From positions 1 through 38,718 of IMG/VR virus record IMGVR_UViG_3300050821_010846: DNA of 38,718 nucleotides, one strand, 5' to 3'. This document shows positions 1-8,412 of this stretch, in pieces. Source of the DNA: a virus. Within the stretch, counting starts at the first letter, position 1. Each line of letters starts with the position of its first letter. The position numbers were made by a program, and so were the translations under genes. The notes below the pieces were generated by a model. That model saw nothing but the letters and a program-made list of their open reading frames with translations, was not told the DNA's origin and ran no database searches.

Positions 1-387
1 AGTTCTTATTGGGGCTTTATGAGTGTAGATTTGCAGGATGATTTGGAAGCTGTGACAAGCTTTACTTCTGCTGCGAATTATCCGAACCCAATGAATGCAC
101 TTGAAGCTGAATGGGGCTCTACACGTAACGTACGATGGCTTTTGAACACCAATGGTTTTAACAACGGTGCTTCAACTCCAGTGTACTCCAGCTTTTTGTT
201 AGGTCAAGAAGCATACGGTGTAGTGCGCCTTGGTGCAAAAGAAGCCGAGTTTATTGTGAAGCCACTAGGAGCTAGTGGAACTGCTGACCCGTTGAATCAG
301 CGTGGAACGGTAGGATACAAGTATCCTTTTGCGACACGCATATTGAATGACAACTGGATAACACGTTTAATTTCAACACACTCATAA
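1..387 (+). CDS. Major capsid protein, C-terminal part (partial; continues from the window's right end)
   Basis: C-terminal 128 residues of the coat protein, open at the window's left edge; the first codons read SSYWGFMSVDL and the frame is open from base 1. The text around residues 5-45 (YWGFMSVDL, then NYPNP...LEAEWGS) matches the N4-gp56/P22-coat type capsid family, where a YWG..H/S.D segment is followed by an EWG motif. The N-terminal exons lie at 36704-38718. The right-end fragment stops one base into a codon and this piece starts on a codon boundary, so the ends do not abut exactly; by family layout some 25-40 residues (or a further intron) are missing. Followed 9 bases later by a small virion gene with a good Shine-Dalgarno site. 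Confidence 0.85.
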   Translation, partial: SSYWGFMSVDLQDDLEAVTSFTSAANYPNPMNALEAEWGSTRNVRWLLNTNGFNNGASTPVYSSFLLGQEAYGVVRLGAKEAEFIVKPLGASGTADPLNQRGTVGYKYPFATRILNDNWITRLISTHS

Positions 388-396
388 GGAGGTTAT

Positions 397-1161
397 ATGG
401 CTATTTATAGAACCGGAACCTTCAGTGTGGTTTCGACAGCAGCAGCGCAGAACTTGAATTTGGGTTTTGTTCCTAGTCTTTTCGTGGCAGAGGACCTTAC
501 TTTGCTTTCGTCAAGTGGAAGTGGTGCTAGGGTAGAATGGGACATCAATATGGCTGGTCTCGCTACTCCAATCACCAAGCTTTTGCTTACTAGTGGTGGA
601 ACAATCACGCAGAGCACGCTGACTACGACAGGTATTAAGCCTTTCCAGTCAAAAGATGCGGATTTGTTTACTCCACAGCAAGCTCCTTATACCACGACAA
701 CTGGTAATAGGGCGTATATTGGAGAGTCTACACTACTTGTTATCACAGGTCTTAGCAATGCAGCTAATGCTAGCGTTACAGCTACGCATAGCTTTACAAG
801 CTCTGACATTGGTGTTACGGTAGTTACATTCCATGGCGTTGTAGGTATGACACAGATTAACGGCCTTTCCGGCGTTATTCAGACTGTGACATCTACCACA
901 AGCTTCACAGTTAACATCAATACCACAAACTTCGGTACGTACGTAGCTGGTACTGCTGGAGTAACTGGTGGTTTTGCTAACGTGATTACGGGAGCTCCGG
1001 TGAATACTCTGTATGGAAACACATTGCTTCCAACAGCAGAGGCTAACCTAGGCTTTATTGGCTTGACATTGGGAACTGGTGTAGTAGGTGCTAGCGGCGT
1101 TAGCAATAGCGACGTGTGGTCTTACCATGCTTGGCTCCAATCTCCGGCAACAGGACCGTAA
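397..1161 (+). CDS. Virion-associated protein with E1-FCCH-like domain (possible head decoration)
   Basis: A 254-residue protein directly after the capsid gene, with the start supported by AAGGAGG a few bases upstream. It is rich in Thr, Ser, Gly and Val, as in beta-rich virion proteins. Residues about 110-195 carry a segment (ASVTATHSF, then VVGMTQINGLSGVIQTV, then SFTVNINTTNFGTYVAG) with the layout of the domain that databases label ubiquitin-activating E1 FCCH and that is common in phage structural proteins; the gene at 1289 has a clearer copy. A palindrome and terminator follow immediately, so this ends the capsid transcription unit. A decoration or cement role is inferred from position only. 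Confidence 0.7.
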   Translation: MAIYRTGTFSVVSTAAAQNLNLGFVPSLFVAEDLTLLSSSGSGARVEWDINMAGLATPITKLLLTSGGTITQSTLTTTGIKPFQSKDADLFTPQQAPYTTTTGNRAYIGESTLLVITGLSNAANASVTATHSFTSSDIGVTVVTFHGVVGMTQINGLSGVIQTVTSTTSFTVNINTTNFGTYVAGTAGVTGGFANVITGAPVNTLYGNTLLPTAEANLGFIGLTLGTGVVGASGVSNSDVWSYHAWLQSPATGP

Positions 1162-1180
1162 ATGTAAAGCCGCTTTACAT
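1162..1180. repeat. Dispersed palindrome, copy 1 (perfect 9+1+9)
   Basis: ATGTAAAGC-C-GCTTTACAT, one base past a stop codon and just before a terminator. Related copies lie at 26687-26701, 27171-27188 and 35523-35541. This is the only intergenic copy. Symmetry suggests a dimer-binding DNA site or an RNA hairpin. Confidence 0.7.
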
Positions 1181-1181
1181 G

Positions 1182-1222
1182 AAAAAACCCTCCGGTTAGG
1201 GAGGGTAAACCAAGGTTTTTTT
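1182..1222 (+). terminator. Rho-independent-type terminator after the capsid unit
   Basis: A 7-bp stem ACCCTCC/GGAGGGT (1187-1193 with 1200-1206, 6-base loop) is flanked by an A-run on the left and a seven-T run at 1216-1222. The outer AAAAAACC and GGTTTTTT can also pair, giving an alternative longer hairpin ending in the T tract. It would separate the highly expressed capsid genes from the downstream virion genes and could also work from the other strand. The gap 1223-1288 holds only the leader of the next gene. Confidence 0.6.
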
Positions 1223-1288
1223 GGAGACTTTGAACCCTTTGGATGATTCAAAACGTGATCAATTTACCGATTAGGAAATTTAGTTGCA

Positions 1289-1660
1289 ATGACGAAAAAT
1301 CTCGCTGGTACAAATGTTCCTCCTGGAAATGGTGGCGTTACTTATCCAAGCCCTAACGAATGGCCTATAACCTATGTGGCTATCACAGGGATTACGCAAG
1401 GTATCAATACAAAGATAACAGCACCTAACCACGGCTTTACTCAAGGTCAGGTACCCCAAGTACAGGTAGATTTCTCGCAAGTGAAGGGCATGCAGCAGAT
1501 CAATGGAAAGTTCGGCTATATCATCCAGGTCATAGATACAAATAATTTCGTCATAGCTTTGGATACCACGACATTTAGCCCCTATACCTCGGGAGGGTTT
1601 GTAAATATCAACGCATCAACCGGATCTCCTACAGATCCATTTACAAATACCTTTGCTTAA
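1289..1660 (+). CDS. Small virion protein with E1-FCCH-type domain
   Basis: 123 residues. Residues about 30-110 show the full pattern of the phage-borne FCCH domain: an ITGITQG strand, HGFTQGQ, KGMQQINGKFGYI, IDTNNFVIALDTTTFSPYTSGG. In eukaryotic E1 enzymes this fold is an insert; in phages it is a small beta-domain of structural proteins, so no ubiquitin chemistry is implied. The N-terminus is Pro/Gly-rich (NVPPGNGG), like a flexible tail. Related in layout to the middle of the protein at 397-1161, which suggests duplication and domain shuffling. Exact virion position unknown. Confidence 0.7.
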   Translation: MTKNLAGTNVPPGNGGVTYPSPNEWPITYVAITGITQGINTKITAPNHGFTQGQVPQVQVDFSQVKGMQQINGKFGYIIQVIDTNNFVIALDTTTFSPYTSGGFVNINASTGSPTDPFTNTFA

Positions 1661-1691
1661 TGTATTTTAAACATGAAAAAGGAGTTTTACA

Positions 1692-2087
1692 ATGGCAGAA
1701 AAAAAGCTAGGTCAGTATGGAAAAGAGATCGTAGAGAAGAACATCCTACTTGAAAATCCAGATATTCCAATAGAACACAAGGTCGTTGTGGCTAAGGAAA
1801 TGCCTAAGATGGTTGATATCATATTCAATAACTATCGAGATACGGGTGTTGCTATTAGCTTCCACTATGCCTCTGCAACGCATCCTCTTGGAAGGTACAC
1901 ACTAGTTCCAGGACAGAAATACACGCTTCCTCAAGAGATTGTAGATCATCTACATGGCGATATCCCATATGACCTGAAAGCGTGTCATGAGCCTATACAT
2001 GGTATAAGACGTGATCTAGAGGGCATAAATCAGAGCTATATCAAAGATTATAAGCAGCTTTTTCAGTGCAAAATCGTTCGTACATGA
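1692..2087 (+). CDS. Conserved-type virion protein, function unknown
   Basis: 131 residues, start preceded by AAAAAGGAG. N-terminal third is charged and helical (EKKLGQYGKEIVEKN); the middle (IIFNNYRDTGVAISFHYASATHPLGRYTLVPGQKYTLP) looks like a small beta-sandwich. I do not recognise a named family. It stands between the capsid accessory genes and the neck protein, a place where P22-like phages keep head-completion or minor virion proteins. It ends 6 bases before the next gene, so the two are probably translated together. Confidence 0.6.
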   Translation: MAEKKLGQYGKEIVEKNILLENPDIPIEHKVVVAKEMPKMVDIIFNNYRDTGVAISFHYASATHPLGRYTLVPGQKYTLPQEIVDHLHGDIPYDLKACHEPIHGIRRDLEGINQSYIKDYKQLFQCKIVRT

Positions 2088-2093
2088 GGTTGT

Positions 2094-2978
2094 ATGGTCG
2101 TTTGGAACCTTGCGGAAATAATAACATTAGTTAGGGATCTTACTGGAAGCCCCTCTCAAGGGCAGATACCTGACAGTACGATCATAGATTTCATAAACAC
2201 ATACTATACATTTGAGATGCCTTTTGAGCTGAAGGAGCAAATAAACCTTCAGCCTTTAAACTTCTTTGCCCTTCCTAATATCGATGTCTATAGTTTTCCT
2301 GGAGCATTCCTCACAGACCAGCCAATGGCATATGCGGATGGGTTCCCTCTCATATTTTATCAAGACAGGGATATCTTTTTTCAAGATTGGCCACAACAGT
2401 ACGCATCTGATCAAGTAGGTGCTGGAAATGGCGTGACAACGACATTCTCAGGATCTACGCAGAATTTTCCTGTAATTCAAGGAACATATCTCGTTACGGA
2501 TGGCTCACAGGTCGCGTTTGATCAAAGCGATGGTTTTCTTTATCAGACCGTAGCGAATGTGAATATTCAGGTGGGAACAATCAACTACGTCACAGGCGTG
2601 TTTTCAGTGACGTTTCTTGCGGCTCCTGCATCAGGTACTACCATCTATGATAAATACCAAGGCTATCAACCAGCAAGGCCACAGGGAGTTCTATTTTACA
2701 ATAATGTATTTACTTTTCGCCCTATTCCTGATCAGACGTATCAAATCACGATGCAAGGATATATAAATCAAATCCAGCTCGTAAACACAACAGATTCGCC
2801 GCTACAGACGGAATGGGGAGAACTCATAGGATATGGTGCAGCAATACAGATCTTTTCCAGGAGAGGTGATCTAGGGCAGGTGAATGCCTATTACCCATTG
2901 CTTAAAAGATACGAAAACATCGCGCTTGGACGCTACGTACAGCAGCTCGAGAGCGCCCAATCAGTTCCGAGGTTTTAA
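2094..2978 (+). CDS. Putative neck (head-to-tail adaptor) protein, P22 gp4-like position
   Basis: 294 residues. The first 60 are helical (NLAEIITLVRDLTG, then STIIDFINTYYTFEMPFELKE), as in neck adaptor proteins that dock on the portal. The remainder is beta-rich with many aromatic residues; a segment near residue 100 (GAGNGVTTTF) recurs in the hub protein at 3374 (GTGNGSKKTF) and may be a shared small domain. P22 gp4 has 166 residues, so this one is longer, with an inserted beta domain. Assignment rests on the N-terminal style and on its position right before the hub gene; I cannot confirm it without a profile search. Confidence 0.55.
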   Translation: MVVWNLAEIITLVRDLTGSPSQGQIPDSTIIDFINTYYTFEMPFELKEQINLQPLNFFALPNIDVYSFPGAFLTDQPMAYADGFPLIFYQDRDIFFQDWPQQYASDQVGAGNGVTTTFSGSTQNFPVIQGTYLVTDGSQVAFDQSDGFLYQTVANVNIQVGTINYVTGVFSVTFLAAPASGTTIYDKYQGYQPARPQGVLFYNNVFTFRPIPDQTYQITMQGYINQIQLVNTTDSPLQTEWGELIGYGAAIQIFSRRGDLGQVNAYYPLLKRYENIALGRYVQQLESAQSVPRF

Positions 2979-3377
2979 ATGACTTTCTATCCAAATGCTC
3001 CGGCTCCTACCGATAATGTATCTACTTCTCAGGGCCAGTTACAGTCAAACAATCAGTTTTTATCATCAACAGCAGGAAATTCTGTTATAACCACAGGAGA
3101 TCCAACAGGGTATTATCATCTTCCAAATGGTCTTATAATTCAGTGGGGAGCAAAGACTAATCAATCTTCTACTACGACAAGGACAGTGACTTTCCCAGTC
3201 GCTTATTCTGCTGATCCATATTCAATAAATGTGACGCCTCAAAGAGATACTGCAAGCCCAGGATCAACATTCGGTTTCTATATAGATGATACGACAGTTT
3301 CTACTACAGGTTTTAATATAATAAACATTTCAGGGCATGCATATGCATTCTACTGGATGGCAATAGGCCCAGCATGA
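2979..3377 (+). CDS. Small tail-fibre protein with gp53-like C-terminal domain
   Basis: 132 residues. After a Ser/Thr/Gln-rich N-terminus, residues about 45-130 begin with YYHLPNGLIIQWG and continue with a VTFPVAYS.DPYSINVTP strand pattern. This is the signature of the gp53-like fibre C-terminal domain, which often forms the receptor-binding tip. It starts on the base after the preceding stop codon and its stop overlaps the next start (ATGA), so expression is coupled to the neck and hub proteins. A stand-alone fibre-tip domain sitting in the neck operon is unusual; it may attach through the hub protein. Confidence 0.7.
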   Translation: MTFYPNAPAPTDNVSTSQGQLQSNNQFLSSTAGNSVITTGDPTGYYHLPNGLIIQWGAKTNQSSTTTRTVTFPVAYSADPYSINVTPQRDTASPGSTFGFYIDDTTVSTTGFNIINISGHAYAFYWMAIGPA

Positions 3378-5725
3378 CAATAAGCTCATATCAGCCATTT
3401 CTGATAGGTCAAGGCCAGCAAAAAACAGGCTTGTTCACTTATCTCGAGAGCTGGATAAAACCGGATGATGCATGGGATACGCTTGAAAATGCCTATGTCT
3501 ATAAGGGCGTTTTATATCAACGTCCTGGCATGCAACTTTATCAATCAGCCGCAGGAAATGGCTCTTTGGTGTATATTGATAGCGTTCAAATAGGTACAGG
3601 CAATGGCTCGAAGAAAACATTCAATTTTACATTCACAAAGCTTCCTGTGGTCGCAAATGCATCCTTTCCTACCGTTACTGTATGGGCTATTATAGGCGGT
3701 GTTGTACAAAGCATTACAGATAACGGAACGCCTCCTACAGGAACATTTACAGGAACTCAGGATAACGGATCTACAATTGTATACGCTACAGGTGTTCTCA
3801 CTGCTAAGTTTGTAACGGCTCCTGATAATTCAACGCCTGTATGGGCTACATGGGGATATGTTCCAAATCAAATTACCACAGGCTCTAAAGTCTATAACCC
3901 TATAATGGGTATAAAGCAATTCACGAGTCCTACAACAGGAAAATCCATAACCGTTGTCATGGATACTCGTAGGGCATCTTTTTACGACCAGAACTCAAAA
4001 AGTTTTGTCGCTCTTAATCAGTTCTCACAAGTCATATGGCAGCAATTTTCTACTGCAACAACTACCGGAGGAATACATACCCAGTTTACAAATATCACCC
4101 CACTCTCAGTAGTTATTACAGACGGTCCAGACACAACAACCGATGATGGAGCAGGGAATATAATAGCCTCTGGAAATATTTCAGGGGGAACTGTGGTGTA
4201 CTCTACGGGTATTGTAACAGTCACATGGACTTCAGCTATAACAGTAGGAGCTCAAGTAACGATTACAGCAGATGTCACAGGGGATTATTTTACAGGTGAC
4301 AACACGAACTTTTTCAATGCCACAAACTGGAGATTCAACGATGTCCAGGGGGATTTTCTGTATTTTACTAACAATGTTGATCCCGTTACTCTTTTCAACG
4401 GTACTCAACTCTCTCGGCCTCTTTTTAATACTACACTAGCTGAAGTCCAGGATTTTTCTTATAGCAACGCAATAACTATAAAGACGACATTAGACATAAA
4501 AGTTTATAAGAATCGATTGTTATTTATAAGGCCTACTCTCGTAGGAAGCACAATACCTGAAGCGCAAACCGTGCGATTTAGCCAGCAGCAGACATTTACG
4601 ACTTCTCCAACAGTTATATTCAGCTCTTATAATTTTGCAGCGGATGTAGCAGGAAATGGAGGCTTTGTAAATTGTCCTACAGGCGATTGGCTCATGGCAA
4701 GCCAGCTTATACGCGACATCCTTGTTGTATTTGCTACAAACTCCACATGGAATTTACGATTTACCGGATCAGCATTTGACCCCTATAGGTTCGATCAGAT
4801 CAATAGCACAAGGTCTACAAGCGCCCCTTATGGTACGGTGCCTTATGATACAAACGCCACTTCTATGGGAATTAAGGGACTTATTTCATGTGATTCCGTA
4901 GCTGTAGATCGATATGATATACCCATTATCGATCAATTTGAACAGATACACCAATCGGGATTTGCGAATTGTTTTGCTCAGAAATATGACACCTTTAACC
5001 AAACCTGGATGCTATATCCTAGCGAATCAAATAATCTGCTCACAAATGACTCTGCATTGATATTTAACTATCTTGAAAACACATGGGCAACAGCTATACC
5101 GAATATGGGATTCCTTGCGACTTCTCCATCTTCAATAAATACGCTTTCCTGTCTTGGTCTTGGATTAAATGTGGAAGATATTACATGGGCAGATTTTGCA
5201 CCAGGTTCAGGATCTGAAGTAGAAGGCCTTACTTGGTCAGAATGCAATTTCCCTTGGTTTGGGTTCCTCACGCAAACGCTCTCTTCCGTGCTTCTAGGAG
5301 GCGATCAGAACGGTTTTGTTTATCAGCTTTATTCCGGAGTTACAGACACAGGATTACCGGTAAAGACATTCTGTAGTACGAAGCGATTTAATCCTTTTGC
5401 TGCAAATGCCCTCATGGCACGTTTTGGGTATCTTGACGTCTACTATGAAATCAATACGCAGATCACACTTTCCTTTAATTTCTATGTAAACAATAGCGAA
5501 TCCCCTTCCAATTCACAGCAGGTGACTCTAGATGGTCCTTTAGGTCAAAACTGGGCCTGGAAGCGTGTCTATCTAAACCTTGTAGGGGAATTTGTACAAA
5601 TCGAGATAACTAATGAGGTTCCTACAGATTCAGGGCAATTTAATACAGGTGGAAGTTTTAAGATTTTGGGCATGATCTTACATGCATCGCCGGCAGGAAG
5701 AATAACTCCGAGCACATTCCTATGA
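3374..5725 (+). CDS. Tail hub / DNA-stabilisation protein (P22 gp10-like role)
   Basis: 783 residues, the largest protein of the window. The N-terminus has the WIKPDDAWDTLENAYVYKG block and the following LYQRPGMQL, a pattern typical of large hub or packaged-DNA-stabilising proteins of podovirus-type phages. A segment near residue 75 (GTGNGSKKTFNFTF) resembles an insert in the preceding neck protein. The rest is beta-rich with repeated Asn/Thr stretches and ends in a compact domain (GQFNTGGSFKILGM). P22 gp10 is 472 residues, so roughly 300 residues are extra. Both borders overlap neighbours by ATGA, indicating a tightly coupled neck-hub operon. Confidence 0.6.
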   Translation: MTISSYQPFLIGQGQQKTGLFTYLESWIKPDDAWDTLENAYVYKGVLYQRPGMQLYQSAAGNGSLVYIDSVQIGTGNGSKKTFNFTFTKLPVVANASFPTVTVWAIIGGVVQSITDNGTPPTGTFTGTQDNGSTIVYATGVLTAKFVTAPDNSTPVWATWGYVPNQITTGSKVYNPIMGIKQFTSPTTGKSITVVMDTRRASFYDQNSKSFVALNQFSQVIWQQFSTATTTGGIHTQFTNITPLSVVITDGPDTTTDDGAGNIIASGNISGGTVVYSTGIVTVTWTSAITVGAQVTITADVTGDYFTGDNTNFFNATNWRFNDVQGDFLYFTNNVDPVTLFNGTQLSRPLFNTTLAEVQDFSYSNAITIKTTLDIKVYKNRLLFIRPTLVGSTIPEAQTVRFSQQQTFTTSPTVIFSSYNFAADVAGNGGFVNCPTGDWLMASQLIRDILVVFATNSTWNLRFTGSAFDPYRFDQINSTRSTSAPYGTVPYDTNATSMGIKGLISCDSVAVDRYDIPIIDQFEQIHQSGFANCFAQKYDTFNQTWMLYPSESNNLLTNDSALIFNYLENTWATAIPNMGFLATSPSSINTLSCLGLGLNVEDITWADFAPGSGSEVEGLTWSECNFPWFGFLTQTLSSVLLGGDQNGFVYQLYSGVTDTGLPVKTFCSTKRFNPFAANALMARFGYLDVYYEINTQITLSFNFYVNNSESPSNSQQVTLDGPLGQNWAWKRVYLNLVGEFVQIEITNEVPTDSGQFNTGGSFKILGMILHASPAGRITPSTFL

Positions 5726-6171
5726 TTCCCTACCAGCCGTTCTTGAATCTTCCTCCGCAAACTGTAGTACCGAATCCTGTAGATGATACGCAGAACTTTC
5801 TTGAATTCATGAACAGATTTTATGAAGAAATAGGATTTATCGTAAATGCAAGGCAAATACCCTTCTATACTATTAACATATCAGATGTCGCAGAGGATAT
5901 ACCTAATCTTCCTCAATTCGGTGCCTATTTGGTATGTGTATCCGGAATCGCTTCTACGCAGCCTACTGGAGTATGGTCTCTTTGTAAATCAACTTCCACA
6001 TTAGTGGGCTTCGGAGCTGAAATAACAAATCAGGCGGGCTCTGGTATATGGGCAGGAATAAATTTAACAATCTCAGCTACCGCAAATACGTTTCAGATAT
6101 ATCATGGATTGACAGGCACAACTGCTGTCTTCAATATAAGCGTATTTGGAACACAGGTAGGAACGGAGTAA
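5722..6171 (+). CDS. Unidentified tail protein
   Basis: 149 residues, start overlapping the hub stop (ATGA). N-terminal 25 residues are Pro-rich (YQPFLNLPPQTVVPNPVDD) and resemble the YQPFLI start of the hub protein; this is followed by an amphipathic helix (FLEFMNRFYEEIGF) and a beta-rich C-terminal half. In P22 the gene at this place encodes the tail needle, but no long coiled coil is visible here, so that role is not supported. A tail-tip or plug component is a positional guess. Confidence 0.5.
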   Translation: MIPYQPFLNLPPQTVVPNPVDDTQNFLEFMNRFYEEIGFIVNARQIPFYTINISDVAEDIPNLPQFGAYLVCVSGIASTQPTGVWSLCKSTSTLVGFGAEITNQAGSGIWAGINLTISATANTFQIYHGLTGTTAVFNISVFGTQVGTE

Positions 6172-6174
6172 TAT

Positions 6175-7161
6175 ATGGCTAAAAAAGCAGCATACACAGG
6201 CACTCAGAAAAAAGCGCATAAGCAAGAAGCCAAAGCACAAAATGTACAGGCAAAGATCTATCAAAAGCAAGCACCTCAGGAATACAAACAAAGAAAAAGC
6301 GCTTCTCATAGAGTTACTCAAGTAGGAAAAGGGCGTCATATTCCAGAGTATGAAGGAAAGACCAAGTACGAGCCATCAAAGTTTAAGGCAGAGACGAAAT
6401 ACGAGCCAACGAAATTCAAGCCTGAAACTAAGTATGAGCACAGAACATTAGGACAACTTCAGAAGGATTTTGAACGTGCAGGCCGTGGATTAGAACCTAT
6501 GTTTGAAGCCAGAAAACAAGCAGCTCTTGCGGATTATGCCCAGAATTTGGCTCCGGAAGTCACAGGGCAATACGGACAAGGAACAGCGGGATCTAGTGCT
6601 CTTTTCCAAGCTCAGAATGCAGCAAAAGCAAACCTTCAAAGAAATCTATCTGCTGATTTTGAAACAATGAGAAACAACATAGCAGGAAGTCTTTTAGGAG
6701 CAAGAGAACAACAACGACAATTTAGCGCACAGTTCGGAGGAGCTCAGGAAAACTTCTACAATCAACTTAGAGCTCAACAAGAACAATATAAATCACAATT
6801 CGGAGCAGGTCAAGAACAGTTCGGAGCTAATTTACGTAATCAACAACAACAGTTCGCTTCACAGTTTGGAGCTGGACAGGAACAAAACATATACAACTCG
6901 CAACTTCAGGCTCTAAATGCAAGACTTAATGCAAATCAACTCCTTATGGGTCATCCTGTAAATACAAACTTTACTGCTCTACAAAGCCCATATCTTCAGG
7001 CAGGTGGAGGGGCAGCAGGTCCTACTATAGGTCAAAGATATGCAAGTAGTACGGCAGGCGCAGCAACAGGAGCGGGAACAGGATTTCTTGTAGGAGGCCC
7101 TCCAGGAGCTGTAATAGGCGGTATTACAGGTGGAATTGGCGGTCTTCAACTCGGACAATAA
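6175..7161 (+). CDS. Putative ejection protein, P22 gp7-like, with glycine-zipper tail
   Basis: 328 residues. Three zones are visible. The first is a basic N-terminus with a tandem motif near residues 62-92 (TKYEP.KFK repeated). The second is a Gln-rich helical middle with a threefold repeat of about 24 residues around QFGAGQEQ (residues 175-245). The third is a C-terminal glycine-zipper membrane segment (AGAATGAGTGFLVGG, then GAVIGGITGGIGG). Glycine-zipper tails and Gln-rich helices are common in proteins that phages inject to form a conduit across the host envelope. It is the first of three consecutive genes sized like P22 gp7, gp20 and gp16 (229, 471 and 609 residues against 328, 413 and 596 here). 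Confidence 0.6.
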   Translation: MAKKAAYTGTQKKAHKQEAKAQNVQAKIYQKQAPQEYKQRKSASHRVTQVGKGRHIPEYEGKTKYEPSKFKAETKYEPTKFKPETKYEHRTLGQLQKDFERAGRGLEPMFEARKQAALADYAQNLAPEVTGQYGQGTAGSSALFQAQNAAKANLQRNLSADFETMRNNIAGSLLGAREQQRQFSAQFGGAQENFYNQLRAQQEQYKSQFGAGQEQFGANLRNQQQQFASQFGAGQEQNIYNSQLQALNARLNANQLLMGHPVNTNFTALQSPYLQAGGGAAGPTIGQRYASSTAGAATGAGTGFLVGGPPGAVIGGITGGIGGLQLGQ

Positions 7162-7170
7162 GGAGCTACT

Positions 7171-8412
7171 ATGAGCAAAGGAACAGGACAAGCTATCGGG
7201 TATGGAGTAACCTCAGGATTACTCGCAGGGCTTGGTGTATTCAAAAAGAAACAAGAAGAAGAAAAGTTAAAGAGTATTCTCGATAATCCTGATGCTACAG
7301 ATCTACAAAAGGCTTTGGCTATTGCTGAACAACATCCTCAACTTGCACCTCAATTTTTGAAAAATCAGCAGAAGCAAACTAATCTCCGTCAACTGCAAGA
7401 GAATCTCCAGAATCAACTAAATCCAGGTGGCGTGACAAATGCTCAAAATGCCACCAGAAACGCCGCCAATCAATTCATGGAAGGTGGAGGCGGTATAAAT
7501 CCTATGCTCGCAGAATCGGCGAACCTACAGCCTGGAGGAGGCCAAAATCAGCCACAGCCTATGAATGTTCCACAACCGGTAGATCCGATACAGCAGCTTG
7601 AACAGCAAGAGCAAGCATATCGCAATGCAGCTGCTCAAGCGTCTCAACTTGGAGAGGAAGGAATTGCAAGAAATTACCTTTCTCAAGCCGATGCTTTACA
7701 AAGGAAGAACCTAGCTCAGCAGAAGTTGCAAAATCAACAACAACAGTTTCAACAGAAGAATTTGAACGATATTCACAAGCAAAGCGCTCCGGCTTATGAA
7801 AAAATGCAAAAAGAGTATGATACATCAAAAACACGATTAAGTTCATTTAATGTGATGAAACAAAAACTTCAATCTGGGAATTTAGATCCAACAAACTTCA
7901 AGAATCTCATTAGAAAAGCATTCGAAAATACTAGATGGAAAGATTTTTTTCTAAATCCAGATCAGGCAACATTTCAAGCAGCGGCTTTAGATACATATGA
8001 AGGAATGAAAGATATTTTCGGAACTAGATTATCTGATGCAGATTTAGATCAAGCTTCTGGAAAAGTACCATCTATAGATAAAACCCCTCAAGCAAATGAA
8101 GCAATAATAAATTTTCATGAATTTAAAGATAGAATGAAACTTGAAAAGTTAAAAATAGCGGATGAAATCATTGATGAAAATGGTGGTTTTCGTCCTATTG
8201 ATTTTACATCGCAAGTTCGTAAAAGAATAGAGGAAAGATTTGGCGATGAAGCTAAATTACTTACAAGACTTGCGGCATATGATGGAGAAGTTGGGCCAAA
8301 ATTTGATATAACTAATCCTGAACATAAATCTCGGAGAGATCAAATATTACAAGCTGTAAATGGTGATAGAGCAAAAGCCGCTCAACTCTTAAGTCAGGAA
8401 TTCATACAATGA
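7171..8412 (+). CDS. Putative ejection protein, P22 gp20-like, coiled coil
   Basis: 413 residues, with an AAGGAGC site upstream. The N-terminal 20 residues are Gly-rich and hydrophobic (GYGVTSGLLAGLGVF), followed by KKKQEEEKLK. Residues 60-215 are very rich in Gln, Asn and Pro with likely coiled coil (QQLEQQEQAYRN, then QQQFQQKNL); the C-terminal 200 residues form a charged helical domain. Base composition becomes visibly more AT-rich in the last 600 bases and stays so through the next gene, suggesting separate ancestry of that part. Its stop overlaps the next start. Role inferred from the three-gene ejection block. Confidence 0.55.
   Translation: MSKGTGQAIGYGVTSGLLAGLGVFKKKQEEEKLKSILDNPDATDLQKALAIAEQHPQLAPQFLKNQQKQTNLRQLQENLQNQLNPGGVTNAQNATRNAANQFMEGGGGINPMLAESANLQPGGGQNQPQPMNVPQPVDPIQQLEQQEQAYRNAAAQASQLGEEGIARNYLSQADALQRKNLAQQKLQNQQQQFQQKNLNDIHKQSAPAYEKMQKEYDTSKTRLSSFNVMKQKLQSGNLDPTNFKNLIRKAFENTRWKDFFLNPDQATFQAAALDTYEGMKDIFGTRLSDADLDQASGKVPSIDKTPQANEAIINFHEFKDRMKLEKLKIADEIIDENGGFRPIDFTSQVRKRIEERFGDEAKLLTRLAAYDGEVGPKFDITNPEHKSRRDQILQAVNGDRAKAAQLLSQEFIQ

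Noticed and set aside
3435-3620. Minus-strand short frame opposite the hub N-terminus
   Set aside because: Shadow of the conserved DAWDTLENAY region; no ribosome site.
5722-6171. Tail needle (P22 gp26-like)
   Set aside because: Position fits but the protein lacks the long trimeric coiled coil that defines needles.
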